DNA from: Glutamicibacter sp002979865
Lineage (GTDB): Bacteria; Actinomycetota; Actinomycetes; Actinomycetales; Micrococcaceae
Direction: 5' to 3'
Length of the DNA: 64,000 nt
Assembly (NCBI RefSeq): GCF_050030965.1
Contig: NZ_CP188297.1
Location: 2,356,001 to 2,420,000 of the forward strand
Position 1 is the first letter of the stretch, and each line of letters opens with the position of its first letter. Of this stretch, positions 31,628-39,242 are shown one piece after another. Below the pieces are notes generated by a model, which worked only from the letters and a program-made list of their open reading frames with translations, ran no database searches and was not told the origin of the DNA. A program made the translations under genes and the position numbers.

Positions 31628-32854
31628 ATGACTGCCTATGTATCTGGCGGAAAACTACTGCTGGCAATTGTTGCCTTGGCCATGGGCGGCGTCGGCATCG
31701 GTGTCACTGAGTTTGCCATGATGGGCTTGCTCCAGGAAGGTGCCGCTGATCTGGAAGTGGGCTATGCGCAGATGGGCCTGATGATCAGCGCCTACGCAAT
31801 CGGCGTGGTGGTGGGCGCCCCGGTGCTCACTGCGCTGGCTGCCAAGATCCCGCGCAAGCGTGCGGTGCAGCTGCTGATTCTCTTCTTCACGCTCGCCAAC
31901 CTCTCCTCATTCTTCGCTCCGGACTACAACACCATGCTGGTGACCCGCTTCCTTGCAGGCCTGCCGCATGGGGCCTACTTCGGACTGGCCGGTGTGCTTG
32001 CCGGCAGCCTGGTTCCGGCCACGATGCGCGGACGCGCCATTGCCTGGGTGATGCTCGGGCTCTCGGTGGCCAACGTTGCCGGTGTCCCGTTGGTGACCCG
32101 GCTCGGCCAGGAATACGGCTGGCGTTCGATGTTCCTGGTCGTCACTGCGATCGGCGTGTTGACCGCTGTGCTGATTAGCTTGTTCGTCCCATGGCGCAAG
32201 ACCGATGCCGGGGCGAGCATCCGCCGCGAGCTGACCGCCTTGAAGAGTGCCCAGGTGTGGCTGGCGATGCTCACCGGCATTGTCGGCTTCGGCGGATTCT
32301 TCGCGGTGTACTCCTACATTTCGCCCACGCTGACCGAAGAAGCAGGACTGCCAATTGAGCTGGTGCCGTTGGCTTTGGCGCTCTATGGCGTAGGCATGGT
32401 CGTTGGTTCGCTGGCCGGTGGCAGGCTTGCCGACTGGTCGATCTTCGGCGCGATCAAGCTTTCTTCCGTTTTCATGATCGCCACCATGCTGATTTTCGCG
32501 GCCGTGACCAGCTGGGTGGTTCCGACGATGATCATGGTCTTCGTGATGGGCGCGGTGGGTTCCCTGCTGATCCCTGCGTTGCAGACGCTGCTGATGGATT
32601 CGGCCCCGCATGCGCAGTCGCTGGCTGCTTCGCTGAACCACTCCGCGCTGAATGTTGCCAACGCGCTGGGCGCCGCCCTGGGTGCCGCGGTGATTGCCGC
32701 CGGTTACGGATTCCGCGCCCCATCTGTGGTCGGCGCTGGACTGGCCGCTTTGGGCCTGCTGATAGCGTGGATAACCCAGATCCGCGCGAAGAAGGTTGGC
32801 CTGCTCGTAGGCCGCGAAGCTTTGGAAGCCCGCGAGCAGGCGCGCACCCACTAG
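31628..32854 (+). CDS. MFS transporter, DHA1-type
   Basis: This 408-residue carrier of twelve predicted membrane segments resembles the AraJ/CmlR/PbuE group of proton-driven exporters. The first segment is MGGVGIGVTEFAMMGLLQEGA. The loop-2/3 signature is altered to AAKIPRKRAVQLLILFF, and motif C-like VMLGLSVANVAGVPLVTRLGQEYGWR is clear. It probably exports a drug, sugar or purine analogue. The gene is divergent from the EEP gene and convergent with a VOC-family gene. Confidence 0.9.
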   Translation: MTAYVSGGKLLLAIVALAMGGVGIGVTEFAMMGLLQEGAADLEVGYAQMGLMISAYAIGVVVGAPVLTALAAKIPRKRAVQLLILFFTLANLSSFFAPDYNTMLVTRFLAGLPHGAYFGLAGVLAGSLVPATMRGRAIAWVMLGLSVANVAGVPLVTRLGQEYGWRSMFLVVTAIGVLTAVLISLFVPWRKTDAGASIRRELTALKSAQVWLAMLTGIVGFGGFFAVYSYISPTLTEEAGLPIELVPLALALYGVGMVVGSLAGGRLADWSIFGAIKLSSVFMIATMLIFAAVTSWVVPTMIMVFVMGAVGSLLIPALQTLLMDSAPHAQSLAASLNHSALNVANALGAALGAAVIAAGYGFRAPSVVGAGLAALGLLIAWITQIRAKKVGLLVGREALEAREQARTH

Positions 32855-32863
32855 CTGCTTCGG

Positions 32864-33289
32864 CTAGCTTGCCACCGCGGTGATGTTGAACATCCAGACC
32901 ACGCCGAACTTGTCGCGCAGCTCGCCGAAAGAGTCGCCCCACGGGGCCCGCTCCAATGGCATGTTGATCTGGCCGCCTTCGCCCAATCCTTCCCACCACC
33001 GGGTCAGGGTCTCCGCGTCGGCTCCGGCCGTCCCGTCGCTGCTGAGCGCGATCACGCCATTGCCCCGCGCGTCCATTTCGGGCGGGGTGTCCGAGGCCAT
33101 GAAGTGCAGGCCGCGTTCAACGAATAGCGAGGAGTGCATAATCTGGTCGGCAACGGCCGGATTGTTGTCATTCATGCCTTCTTGGAAGGTCATCATGGAA
33201 AGCTCGCCACCGAGTACTTGGTGGTAGAACTCCATTGCTTCCTTGGCGTCTCCGGCGAAACGCAGGTATGGGGTCAGTCCGATGGTCAT
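32864..33289 (-). CDS. VOC-family (PhnB/glyoxalase-like) protein
   Basis: This 141-residue protein starts MTIGLTPYLRFAGDAKEAMEFYHQVLGGELSMMTFQEG and shows the PhnB-like 3-demethylubiquinone-9 3-methyltransferase pattern. Later motifs are MHSSLFVERGLHFMASD, the linker SSDGTAGADAETLTRWWEGL and PWGDSFGELRDKFGVVWMFNI. It is a small metal-dependent fold of unknown substrate. The ATG at 33289 has AAAGG upstream. It converges with the MFS gene. Confidence 0.9.
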   Translation of the reverse strand: MTIGLTPYLRFAGDAKEAMEFYHQVLGGELSMMTFQEGMNDNNPAVADQIMHSSLFVERGLHFMASDTPPEMDARGNGVIALSSDGTAGADAETLTRWWEGLGEGGQINMPLERAPWGDSFGELRDKFGVVWMFNITAVAS

Positions 33290-33402
33290 GGGATTGCGCC
33301 TTTCGAAGGAGTGGGTGGGGCCGGCAGGTCCCGACCCATATTCTTCCACTTGGGGAGCACCGTGTGAATAGCGGAGTGTGACCAGCATCTCGAATGGCCG
33401 AT

Positions 33403-33432
33403 TTGGCGTTTTCGGCAGTGCTCCGGTAGAGT
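33403..33432 (+). promoter_or_regulatory. Promoter for tRNA-Ala
   Basis: TTGGCG (33403-33408), an 18-base spacer and TAGAGT (33427-33432) lie about 48 bases before the tRNA. The predicted start gives a short 5' leader to be removed by RNase P. Confidence 0.6.
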
Positions 33433-33480
33433 TTTATCTCGGTTCAGCGGTTGTTCAAACTGCGGAAAACCACCTCATTT

Positions 33481-33556
33481 GGGGGTATGGCGCAGTTGGT
33501 AGCGCGTCTGCATGGCATGCAGAAGGTCAGGGGTTCGAATCCCCTTACCTCCACCA
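33481..33556 (+). tRNA. tRNA-Ala (anticodon GGC)
   Basis: A complete cloverleaf is visible. The acceptor stem GGGGGTA pairs with TACCTCC (one G-T wobble). The D-arm contains GCGC-AGTTGGTA-GCGC, the anticodon arm is TCTGC-ATGGCAT-GCAGA with GGC in the loop, and the T-arm is CAGGGG-TTCGAAT-CCCCTT. The discriminator is A, and the CCA tail is encoded. It is followed directly by a strong terminator, so it is a single-gene transcript. Confidence 0.97.
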
Positions 33557-33565
33557 AATGGAAAC

Positions 33566-33604
33566 AAGCCGGGAAACATCAGAAATGATGTTTCCCGGCT
33601 TTTT
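33566..33604 (+). terminator. Terminator after tRNA-Ala
   Basis: A 16-base stem (AAGCCGGGAAACATCA with its complement) carries a GAAA tetraloop and runs into TTTTT. It is a textbook intrinsic terminator, ten bases after the tRNA. Confidence 0.95.
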
Positions 33605-33690
33605 CGCATTCTCCCAAGTTCCCAACAGGCCATGCTGTAGGGTTGGCTCAATTTCCCAGACGATCCCGTCTTCGAACCAAGGGAGAATCA

Positions 33691-34263
33691 ATGAGAGAAC
33701 TAACCTACTTCGTTGCAGTGAGCTTGGACGGGTACATTGCCGGTCCTAACGGTGAATTCGATGCTTTCGCGGTGGCTGGTGACCATGCGGCGCCCATCTG
33801 GGACCGCTACCGCGGCACCGCGCCGACCCAGCTGGCAGAGTCGGCTGGACTGCCTATCGAGGGGTGCCCTTTCGATACGGTGCTGATGGGCTGGAATACC
33901 TACGCTGTCGGCTTGCCAGCACTGCCCAGCCCTTACTCGCATCTGAGGCAGATGGTTTTCACGCGCGAGCACTCTGCACCTCCAGGAAGCCAAGAGGTGC
34001 AGTTCACCAGCGCGGATCCGCGAGAGGTCATCGGGGAACTCAAATCCCAACCGGGTGACGGCATCTGGCTGTGCGGCGGAGGGCAATTGGCCGCCAGACT
34101 CCGGCCGGACATCGACAGGTTGGCCCTGAAAGTGCAGCCGGTGATGTTCGGGTCGGGTATCAGGCTCTTCGGGGACACCGGGTATGCCCCGGATCGCTGG
34201 AAGCTGGAGAACATGCAGTCTTTTGCCTCCGGAGTCTGCCTTGCCGAATACTCGCGCGGCTAG
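33691..34263 (+). CDS. Dihydrofolate reductase/RibD C-terminal-family protein
   Basis: This 190-residue protein begins MRELTYFVAVSLDGYIAGPNGEFDAF, the hallmark of RibD C-terminal/DHFR-like reductases. It continues with FDTVLMGWNTYAVG and GDGIWLCGGGQLAARL, which would bind NADPH. The substrate of this stand-alone family is unknown. The ATG at 33691 follows GGGAGAA; an upstream in-frame start would run into the tRNA trailer. It converges with the FMN reductase gene 16 bases later. Confidence 0.88.
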   Translation: MRELTYFVAVSLDGYIAGPNGEFDAFAVAGDHAAPIWDRYRGTAPTQLAESAGLPIEGCPFDTVLMGWNTYAVGLPALPSPYSHLRQMVFTREHSAPPGSQEVQFTSADPREVIGELKSQPGDGIWLCGGGQLAARLRPDIDRLALKVQPVMFGSGIRLFGDTGYAPDRWKLENMQSFASGVCLAEYSRG

Positions 34264-34279
34264 TGGACGTTGGAGGCGG

Positions 34280-34867
34280 CTACATTCCTTCGTCTCCGAT
34301 ATGACCCGCAGCTGTCGCATCGAGCACACGCTCAACGAACGCCGCGTATTCGCCCATGTAGTGGGCCAGGAACTTCTGGGTGTCCGGGTTGCTGATGCTC
34401 CCGTCCTCGCCGAAGTCTTCGGGACGGTACTGCAGGTAGACCTCGGGGGAGTTCAGCTGCGGGGCATCCAGGAAGCTGAGGACGCTGCGCATGCTGGACT
34501 GCATGACCGCGGTACCGATGGCTCCGACCGAAGCGCCGAGCAGGCCGGTGGGCTTGCGGGCGAAGGAGTTGGTGCCCCAGGGCCGCGAACCCCAGTCGAT
34601 GGCATTTTTCAGCGCACCGGGAATTGAACGGTTGTACTCCGGGCTGATGAATAGCAGGCCGTCCGAGGCCTCGATGGCGGTCTTTAGCGCGGTCCCGGCT
34701 TCGGGATAATTATCATCGTAGTCAGCGCTATACAAGGGCAGATCGCTGATCGGGATTTCCGTGAAACTGAGGTTTTCAGGTGCCAGGGCTATCAGGGCCT
34801 TGGACAGGACGCGGTTGATGGAGTTCGTGGCGAGCGAACCGACGAAATAGCCGATGTTGTAATCCAT
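34280..34867 (-). CDS. NADPH-dependent FMN reductase family protein
   Basis: This 195-residue flavodoxin-like protein has the FMN phosphate-loop pattern GSLATNSINRVLSKALIAL near the N-terminus. The family motif LLFISPEYNRSIPGALKNAIDWGSRPWGTNSFARKP follows, then GLLGASVGAIGTAVMQSSMRSVLSFL. It resembles chromate and azo-dye reductases and probably passes two electrons from NAD(P)H to quinones or other acceptors. It stands alone on the minus strand. Confidence 0.92.
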   Translation of the reverse strand: MDYNIGYFVGSLATNSINRVLSKALIALAPENLSFTEIPISDLPLYSADYDDNYPEAGTALKTAIEASDGLLFISPEYNRSIPGALKNAIDWGSRPWGTNSFARKPTGLLGASVGAIGTAVMQSSMRSVLSFLDAPQLNSPEVYLQYRPEDFGEDGSISNPDTQKFLAHYMGEYAAFVERVLDATAAGHIGDEGM

Positions 34868-35005
34868 GGAACCACTTCAGCACCGGGGCGAGGGGTGGCA
34901 AAAGGCCCTCGGGCAAACTCCCAGCTAAGCCAGTCCGCCTGGTTGACCGCGCTGGGTAATCTGCTGCGAGCCGAAGGCTGAGAAGTCGGCTTTGCGTGGC
35001 GGGAC

Positions 35006-35341
35006 CTAAACCGTGAGCACGCGCAGGCCAGTGCCGCCGGTATTTCGCAGGTCGTGGTCCACCCCTGCATCGGCCAAGATGCTGTCGCCCGGGCCCAGCT
35101 CGTAGTCGCGCTCGCCGACCCGCATCAGCGCCCGACCCTCTCGCACTTGGTAGAACTCCTGCGAAGCACTCTCGCCCTCGTGGCGATGGAAGCCCTCGAA
35201 TCCGCCTGGTTCGATCACCCAGGTCTGGATGGCTACTGGCATCCCGGTATGCCCGGCGAAGTGGTGGCTGACTTTCATAGCTGACCCTTCGTGCATACCG
35301 TAGTCGAAGGCATGGGCATCGCGCGCTTCAAACGGATCCAT
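35006..35341 (-). CDS. Cupin-domain protein
   Basis: This 111-residue single cupin has the metal-site pattern HRHEGESASQEFYQVREGRALMRVG followed by GPGDSILADAGVDHDLRNTGGTGLRVL. It would be a small beta-barrel. The gene starts 2 bases after the IclR gene's stop and so belongs to the creatinine cluster transcript. It may be an accessory enzyme or a ligand-binding protein; nothing in the sequence fixes its role. Confidence 0.88.
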   Translation of the reverse strand: MDPFEARDAHAFDYGMHEGSAMKVSHHFAGHTGMPVAIQTWVIEPGGFEGFHRHEGESASQEFYQVREGRALMRVGERDYELGPGDSILADAGVDHDLRNTGGTGLRVLTV

Positions 35342-35343
35342 GG

Positions 35344-36117
35344 CTATCCCTCCGCCTGGTATCCCAGCCTGGTGCTGATTCGCCTTGCTGCGGTGCGGGT
35401 GCTGGAGCAGAGCTGCTCCAGCTCATCGGCGCCGATGCGGTAGAACGGAGCGGCGGTCATGGCGCAGGCGACGAGTTCACCGCGGTGATCGAGAATTCCT
35501 GCGGCCACTCCGACCTCCTCGGCGGAGGTCTCGCCGTAGTTGACCGCGTAGCCCCGCTCGCGTACAAGATCCAGGCGTGCCTGGTATTCGGCGGGGGCCG
35601 TGCCGGCAAGATCGATCTCTCCGTTGGAGATCAGCTCCGCGCGGCGTGCTGGATCCTCATTGGCGAGGAATACCTGGACGGTAGCGCTCAGCCCCGAACG
35701 GTACCGCGACCCCATGACCGAGGTGTGCTTGACCAGATGGGTTGAAGGCAGCTGTTCTACCGAAATCGACTCGCTGCCGTCCCAGATGTTCAGTACAGCG
35801 GTCTCGCCGGTAGCTTCACGCAGATCTTCCAGAATGGGGTAAGCCACCTGCCGCACGTCCAGGTTGGCAAGCAATGGTCCGGCAATGGCAATCAGGCCGA
35901 CACCCAAGCGGTACTTGCGGGTTTCCGCGTCGCGATCCACAACGCGTTCCTGCTCAAGGGTGGCCAGAATGCGCGAGACGCTCGATTTGTGGAGGCCGAC
36001 CTGCTCCGCGATTTCGGTGACGCCCACTACCGGGCGCTCAACGGTGAAGCAACGGAGCACATCGAGCACGTTGACGATCACCGAGGTGCCTCGGGTTTCA
36101 CTGCGAATTTCAGTCAT
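35344..36117 (-). CDS. IclR-family regulator of the creatinine cluster
   Basis: This 257-residue protein has an N-terminal winged HTH (LDVLRCFTVERPVVGVTEIAEQVGLHKSSVSRILATLEQERVV) and an IclR effector domain. It lies downstream of the MFS carrier and creatinase genes and overlaps the cupin gene's upstream end. Two matching TGCAAC-N3-GTTGC palindromes occur at the promoters of creatinase and creatininase; 6-3-6 palindromes of this sort are typical IclR operators. I infer that this protein binds them and responds to creatinine, creatine or sarcosine. Confidence 0.92.
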   Translation of the reverse strand: MTEIRSETRGTSVIVNVLDVLRCFTVERPVVGVTEIAEQVGLHKSSVSRILATLEQERVVDRDAETRKYRLGVGLIAIAGPLLANLDVRQVAYPILEDLREATGETAVLNIWDGSESISVEQLPSTHLVKHTSVMGSRYRSGLSATVQVFLANEDPARRAELISNGEIDLAGTAPAEYQARLDLVRERGYAVNYGETSAEEVGVAAGILDHRGELVACAMTAAPFYRIGADELEQLCSSTRTAARRISTRLGYQAEG

Positions 36118-36148
36118 TTCCCCTCCTGAGTTGCTACTATCCTACGGC

Positions 36149-37501
36149 TCAAACCAGTGGTTTGCGGCTGGTTTCGACCGAGCAGGCCACCGCCACCAGC
36201 GAAATCACCGCTGCGCCCATCAAGTACCAGCCGGGGGCAAGGACGTTGCCGCTAGTGGCAATCAGTAATGTGGCCACGAATGGCGCCGTTCCGCCAAACA
36301 ATGCATTTGAGAGGTTGAACGACACCGCGAAGCCGGAATAGCGGACCTTGGTGGGGAACATTTCCGCGAGGTAGCTCGGAAGGGTGCCGTCGTTGAGCGT
36401 GAGCATCGCGCCGAGCAGGACCTGGACCAAGACAATGACCAAGAAGTTTCCCGATTCCAAGGCCATGAATGCAGGAACGGTGAACAGGATGAACAGAATC
36501 GATGCGCTGATCAAGACACGCTTGCGGCCGAAGCGATCCGAAAGCATGCCGGTGACAAAGATGAATCCGACGTAGGTCAACAGTGCAACTGTCGTTGCCA
36601 GGTAGGAACGGGTGGCGTCCAGTCCGAGCTCTTCAGAGAGATAGGTCGGCATGTAGGAAAGGATGACGTAGAACCCGACGGCGTTCAGCAGCACTGCGCC
36701 CGCAGCCTGGACCAGCTGGCGCCAGTGGTTCTTCAGCAACGATCCGACTGGGGATCCCTCAGGAGTGGAGGACTCGGATGCTTCAAGGAAAGCTGGCGAA
36801 TCCTCCAGCTTGGTGCGGATATAGCGGCCAATCAGCCCCATGGGCGCAGCTAGCAAGAACGGTATGCGCCATCCCCAGGACTCCAGATCCCCGGTTGACA
36901 GCAACCCGGTCAGCCCGGCGGCCATCAGTGAGCCGAAGAGCAGGCCGGTGGCAGTGCTCGCCGGAACCACTGCCGCGTACAGGCCGCGCCGGTTGGCCGG
37001 CGCGTACTCGACCAGGAAGGCGGAGGCGCCGGCATACTCGCCGGCGGCAGAGAAGCCCTGGACCAGACGCAGGGCCAGGAGCAGCAGGGGCGCGCCAAAA
37101 CCGATGGATGCGTAGCCGGGGAGCAGCGCTATGCAGAAGGTGGCACCGGTCATCAGCAGGATCGACCACGACAGGGCTTCACGCCGGCCGATCTTGTCGC
37201 CCAGATGCCCCCATATGAACCCGCCGACAGGACGGACCAGGAAGGAGATGGCGAATACCCCGAAAGTCATCAGCAGACCAGCTTGGGGGTCGTCGCTGGG
37301 GAAGAATACGGCGGCGATGGTGACGGCGAAGTAGCCGTAGGCCGCGTAGTCGAACCATTCCACGAAGTTGCCGATGAAGCTGGCAGCGATCACCTTGCGG
37401 CGGGTCTTCGCGTCAATGGTGCGGGACTGGGGCACGCCGGTGGCCGCTGCGGCCGTGGTTCCGGTGGGAGCTTGCAGTGGGGAGTTGCTGGAATGGTTCA
37501 T
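36149..37501 (-). CDS. MFS transporter of the metabolite:H+ symporter family
   Basis: This 450-residue carrier has twelve predicted membrane segments. It carries the MHS signatures VIAASFIGNFVEWFDYAAYGYFA, RPVGGFIWGHLGDKIGRREAL and the motif LLALRLVQGFSAAGEYAGASAFLVEYAP of ProP/ShiA-like proteins. It lies between creatinase and the IclR regulator on the same strand and probably imports creatine, creatinine, a betaine or another metabolite of this pathway. No promoter palindrome like those before creatinase and creatininase was seen directly upstream. Confidence 0.9.
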   Translation of the reverse strand: MNHSSNSPLQAPTGTTAAAATGVPQSRTIDAKTRRKVIAASFIGNFVEWFDYAAYGYFAVTIAAVFFPSDDPQAGLLMTFGVFAISFLVRPVGGFIWGHLGDKIGRREALSWSILLMTGATFCIALLPGYASIGFGAPLLLLALRLVQGFSAAGEYAGASAFLVEYAPANRRGLYAAVVPASTATGLLFGSLMAAGLTGLLSTGDLESWGWRIPFLLAAPMGLIGRYIRTKLEDSPAFLEASESSTPEGSPVGSLLKNHWRQLVQAAGAVLLNAVGFYVILSYMPTYLSEELGLDATRSYLATTVALLTYVGFIFVTGMLSDRFGRKRVLISASILFILFTVPAFMALESGNFLVIVLVQVLLGAMLTLNDGTLPSYLAEMFPTKVRYSGFAVSFNLSNALFGGTAPFVATLLIATSGNVLAPGWYLMGAAVISLVAVACSVETSRKPLV

Positions 37502-37648
37502 GGGGTGAAACCGCCTCTGGAGGGCAACGGCTTTGGCCAGTGCTGGCTTCTTTGCCGCTGGAATGATGAAGTGTTCCGGCAGACCGGTGGGTGGTCTTCG
37601 GTTCTAGGCACAGCCCCCTGCTTGCTGCGCCCCAGATGGCTAAAGCAG

Positions 37649-37680
37649 CCGTGGGGCGGGGCTCGGGCCCCGCCCCACGG
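37649..37680 (-). terminator. Hairpin after creatinase
   Basis: A perfect 14-base GC-rich stem (CCGTGGGGCGGGGC and its complement) has a TCGG loop. It lies just after the creatinase stop. No T-run follows on the minus strand, so it may slow rather than fully stop transcription into the MFS gene. Confidence 0.65.
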
Positions 37681-37693
37681 TTATCAGTTGCCC

Positions 37694-38947
37694 CTAGGCA
37701 TCGATGATGTTGTTCTGCGGGCCGAAGCCGAATTTGGTGATGTTCTCGACGCCGCCGTCCTCGCCGATGACCAGAATGTCGTGCTCGCGGTAGCCGCCGG
37801 CACCTGGCTCGCCATCAGCGACGGTGATCATTGGCTCCATCGAAACGACCATGCCCGGCTCCAGAACAGTCTCGATGTCCTCGCGCAGTTCCAGACCAGC
37901 TTCGCGGCCATAGTAGTGCGAGAGCACGCCGAAGGAGTGGCCATAGCCGAAGGTGCGGTTCGGGAGCAGTCCGTGGGAGATGTAGATTTCGTTCAGCTCC
38001 GCTGCGATGTCCTTGCAGACCGCTCCGGGCTTGATGAGCTCCAGGCCACGCTTGTGGACCTCGACGTTGACGTTCCACAGTTCCAGGCTGCGGGCATCCG
38101 GCTCGCCGAGGAACAAGGTGCGCTCCAGAGCGGTGTAGTAGCCGGAGGTCATCGGGAAACAGTTCAGCGAGAGGATGTCCCCGCGCTCCAGCTTGCGGGT
38201 GGTGGCCCAGTTGTGGGCGCCATCGGTGTTGATGCCCGATTGGAACCAGACCCACGTATCGCGCACTTCGCGGTGCGGGAAAGTCTTGGCAATCTCGTGC
38301 ACCATCGCCTCGGTGCCGATCAGTGCGACCTCGTATTCGCTGATGCCTTCGCGGATCGCTGCCTTGATGGCTTCGCCGCCCAGGTCGCCGATGCGCGCAC
38401 CGTGCTTGATGACTTCGATTTCCTCGGCGGACTTGATCATGCGCTGGCGCATGGCGTCCTGCGAAACATCTACTAGAGCCGCCCCGTCGAAGGTGTCGGC
38501 GATCTGCTGGCGGGTGCGGCCTGGCAGGAAGTCGTCTTCCACGCCGATCCGGGTTGCCTTCACGCCGTCGCGCTTAAGTGCTTCCTGCAGGCCGTAGAAG
38601 AAGTTGTCGCGCTTCCAGTCGGTGTACACGATGTTGTCGCCGTAGCTGGTGCGCCATGGCATGCCGGCATCGATGTTCGCGGTGACGGTGGTGGAGTTGC
38701 TGGCGGTGACCACCAGCGCGTAGTTGCGGCCGAAGGTGGTGTACAGGAAGTCCGAGTAGTACTTGATGCCGTGGTAGCTGGTCAGGATGACTGCGTCCAG
38801 CGACTTCGTGGCCATGATCTGGCGCAGGCCGGCCAGGCGGCGCTCGAACTCGGCATCCGAGAAGGTCAGCTGCTCCTTGGCGCCGTTGTGCAGGGTCTTC
38901 AGTCGGGCCAGTTCGGAAACATTGGTGGCGATATTGGCGGTAGTCAT
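37694..38947 (-). CDS. Creatinase (creatine amidinohydrolase)
   Basis: This 417-residue enzyme hydrolyses creatine to sarcosine and urea. It has the pita-bread (M24 peptidase-like) fold without metal. It matches the Pseudomonas enzyme as I recall it closely: GINTDGAHN with the catalytic His (His245 here, His232 there), YTALERTLF with Glu275, FGYGHSFGVLSHYYGREAG, and SMEPM carrying the second Glu. The ATG at 38947 has AAGGAG upstream; a start 16 codons earlier is unlikely. It has its own promoter with an IclR-like operator, and its product feeds the sarcosine oxidase encoded 7 kb away. Confidence 0.96.
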   Translation of the reverse strand: MTTANIATNVSELARLKTLHNGAKEQLTFSDAEFERRLAGLRQIMATKSLDAVILTSYHGIKYYSDFLYTTFGRNYALVVTASNSTTVTANIDAGMPWRTSYGDNIVYTDWKRDNFFYGLQEALKRDGVKATRIGVEDDFLPGRTRQQIADTFDGAALVDVSQDAMRQRMIKSAEEIEVIKHGARIGDLGGEAIKAAIREGISEYEVALIGTEAMVHEIAKTFPHREVRDTWVWFQSGINTDGAHNWATTRKLERGDILSLNCFPMTSGYYTALERTLFLGEPDARSLELWNVNVEVHKRGLELIKPGAVCKDIAAELNEIYISHGLLPNRTFGYGHSFGVLSHYYGREAGLELREDIETVLEPGMVVSMEPMITVADGEPGAGGYREHDILVIGEDGGVENITKFGFGPQNNIIDA

Positions 38948-39054
38948 GGTTTTGGCTCCTTGTGGGAAATCAACTGTCAAGGGAGGCCGGCCCAATCAGA
39001 TGGATTGCGAGGATTCATGGGAATCGCCGGAGAAGAAGTACGTGTTGCGCTCAC

Positions 39055-39101
39055 TGCAACGCCGTTGCATTTAAATTATGTGTGCCCTGCGTCACTGTCA
39101 A
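39055..39101 (-). promoter_or_regulatory. Creatinase promoter and IclR-type operator
   Basis: On the minus strand, TTGACA (39096-39101), a 17-base spacer and TAATTT (39073-39078) form a near-consensus promoter. The perfect palindrome TGCAAC-N3-GTTGCA (39055-39069) follows at the predicted transcript start, where a bound repressor would block initiation. The whole block, including flanking CGTCAC and GTGAAAA, recurs before creatininase. Confidence 0.75.
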
Positions 39102-39182
39102 GGGCGATTGTGAAAACTTTTTCTGCAGTGCACAAGATCGGAATTGTCCTGCATGAATATGAAAACCACGAGGTAATGCAGG

Positions 39183-39218
39183 AGGCCGCGAAGCTCATCA
39201 TGGCGAGCATCGCGGCCT
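39183..39218 (-). terminator. Hairpin after the BCCT transporter gene
   Basis: A long stem (AGGCCGCGA-GCTC with GAGC-TCGCGGCCT, one A-A mismatch) lies 25 bases after the BCCT stop and before the creatinase promoter. No clear T-run follows. It probably ends the creatininase-BCCT transcript. Confidence 0.55.
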
Positions 39219-39242
39219 TCATGCCAATGCGGGTTCTACTGC

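Noticed and set aside
34868..35005. Minus-strand open frame reaching from the FMN reductase into the cupin gene
   Set aside because: It runs out of frame through both genes and lacks a ribosome-binding site or family motif.
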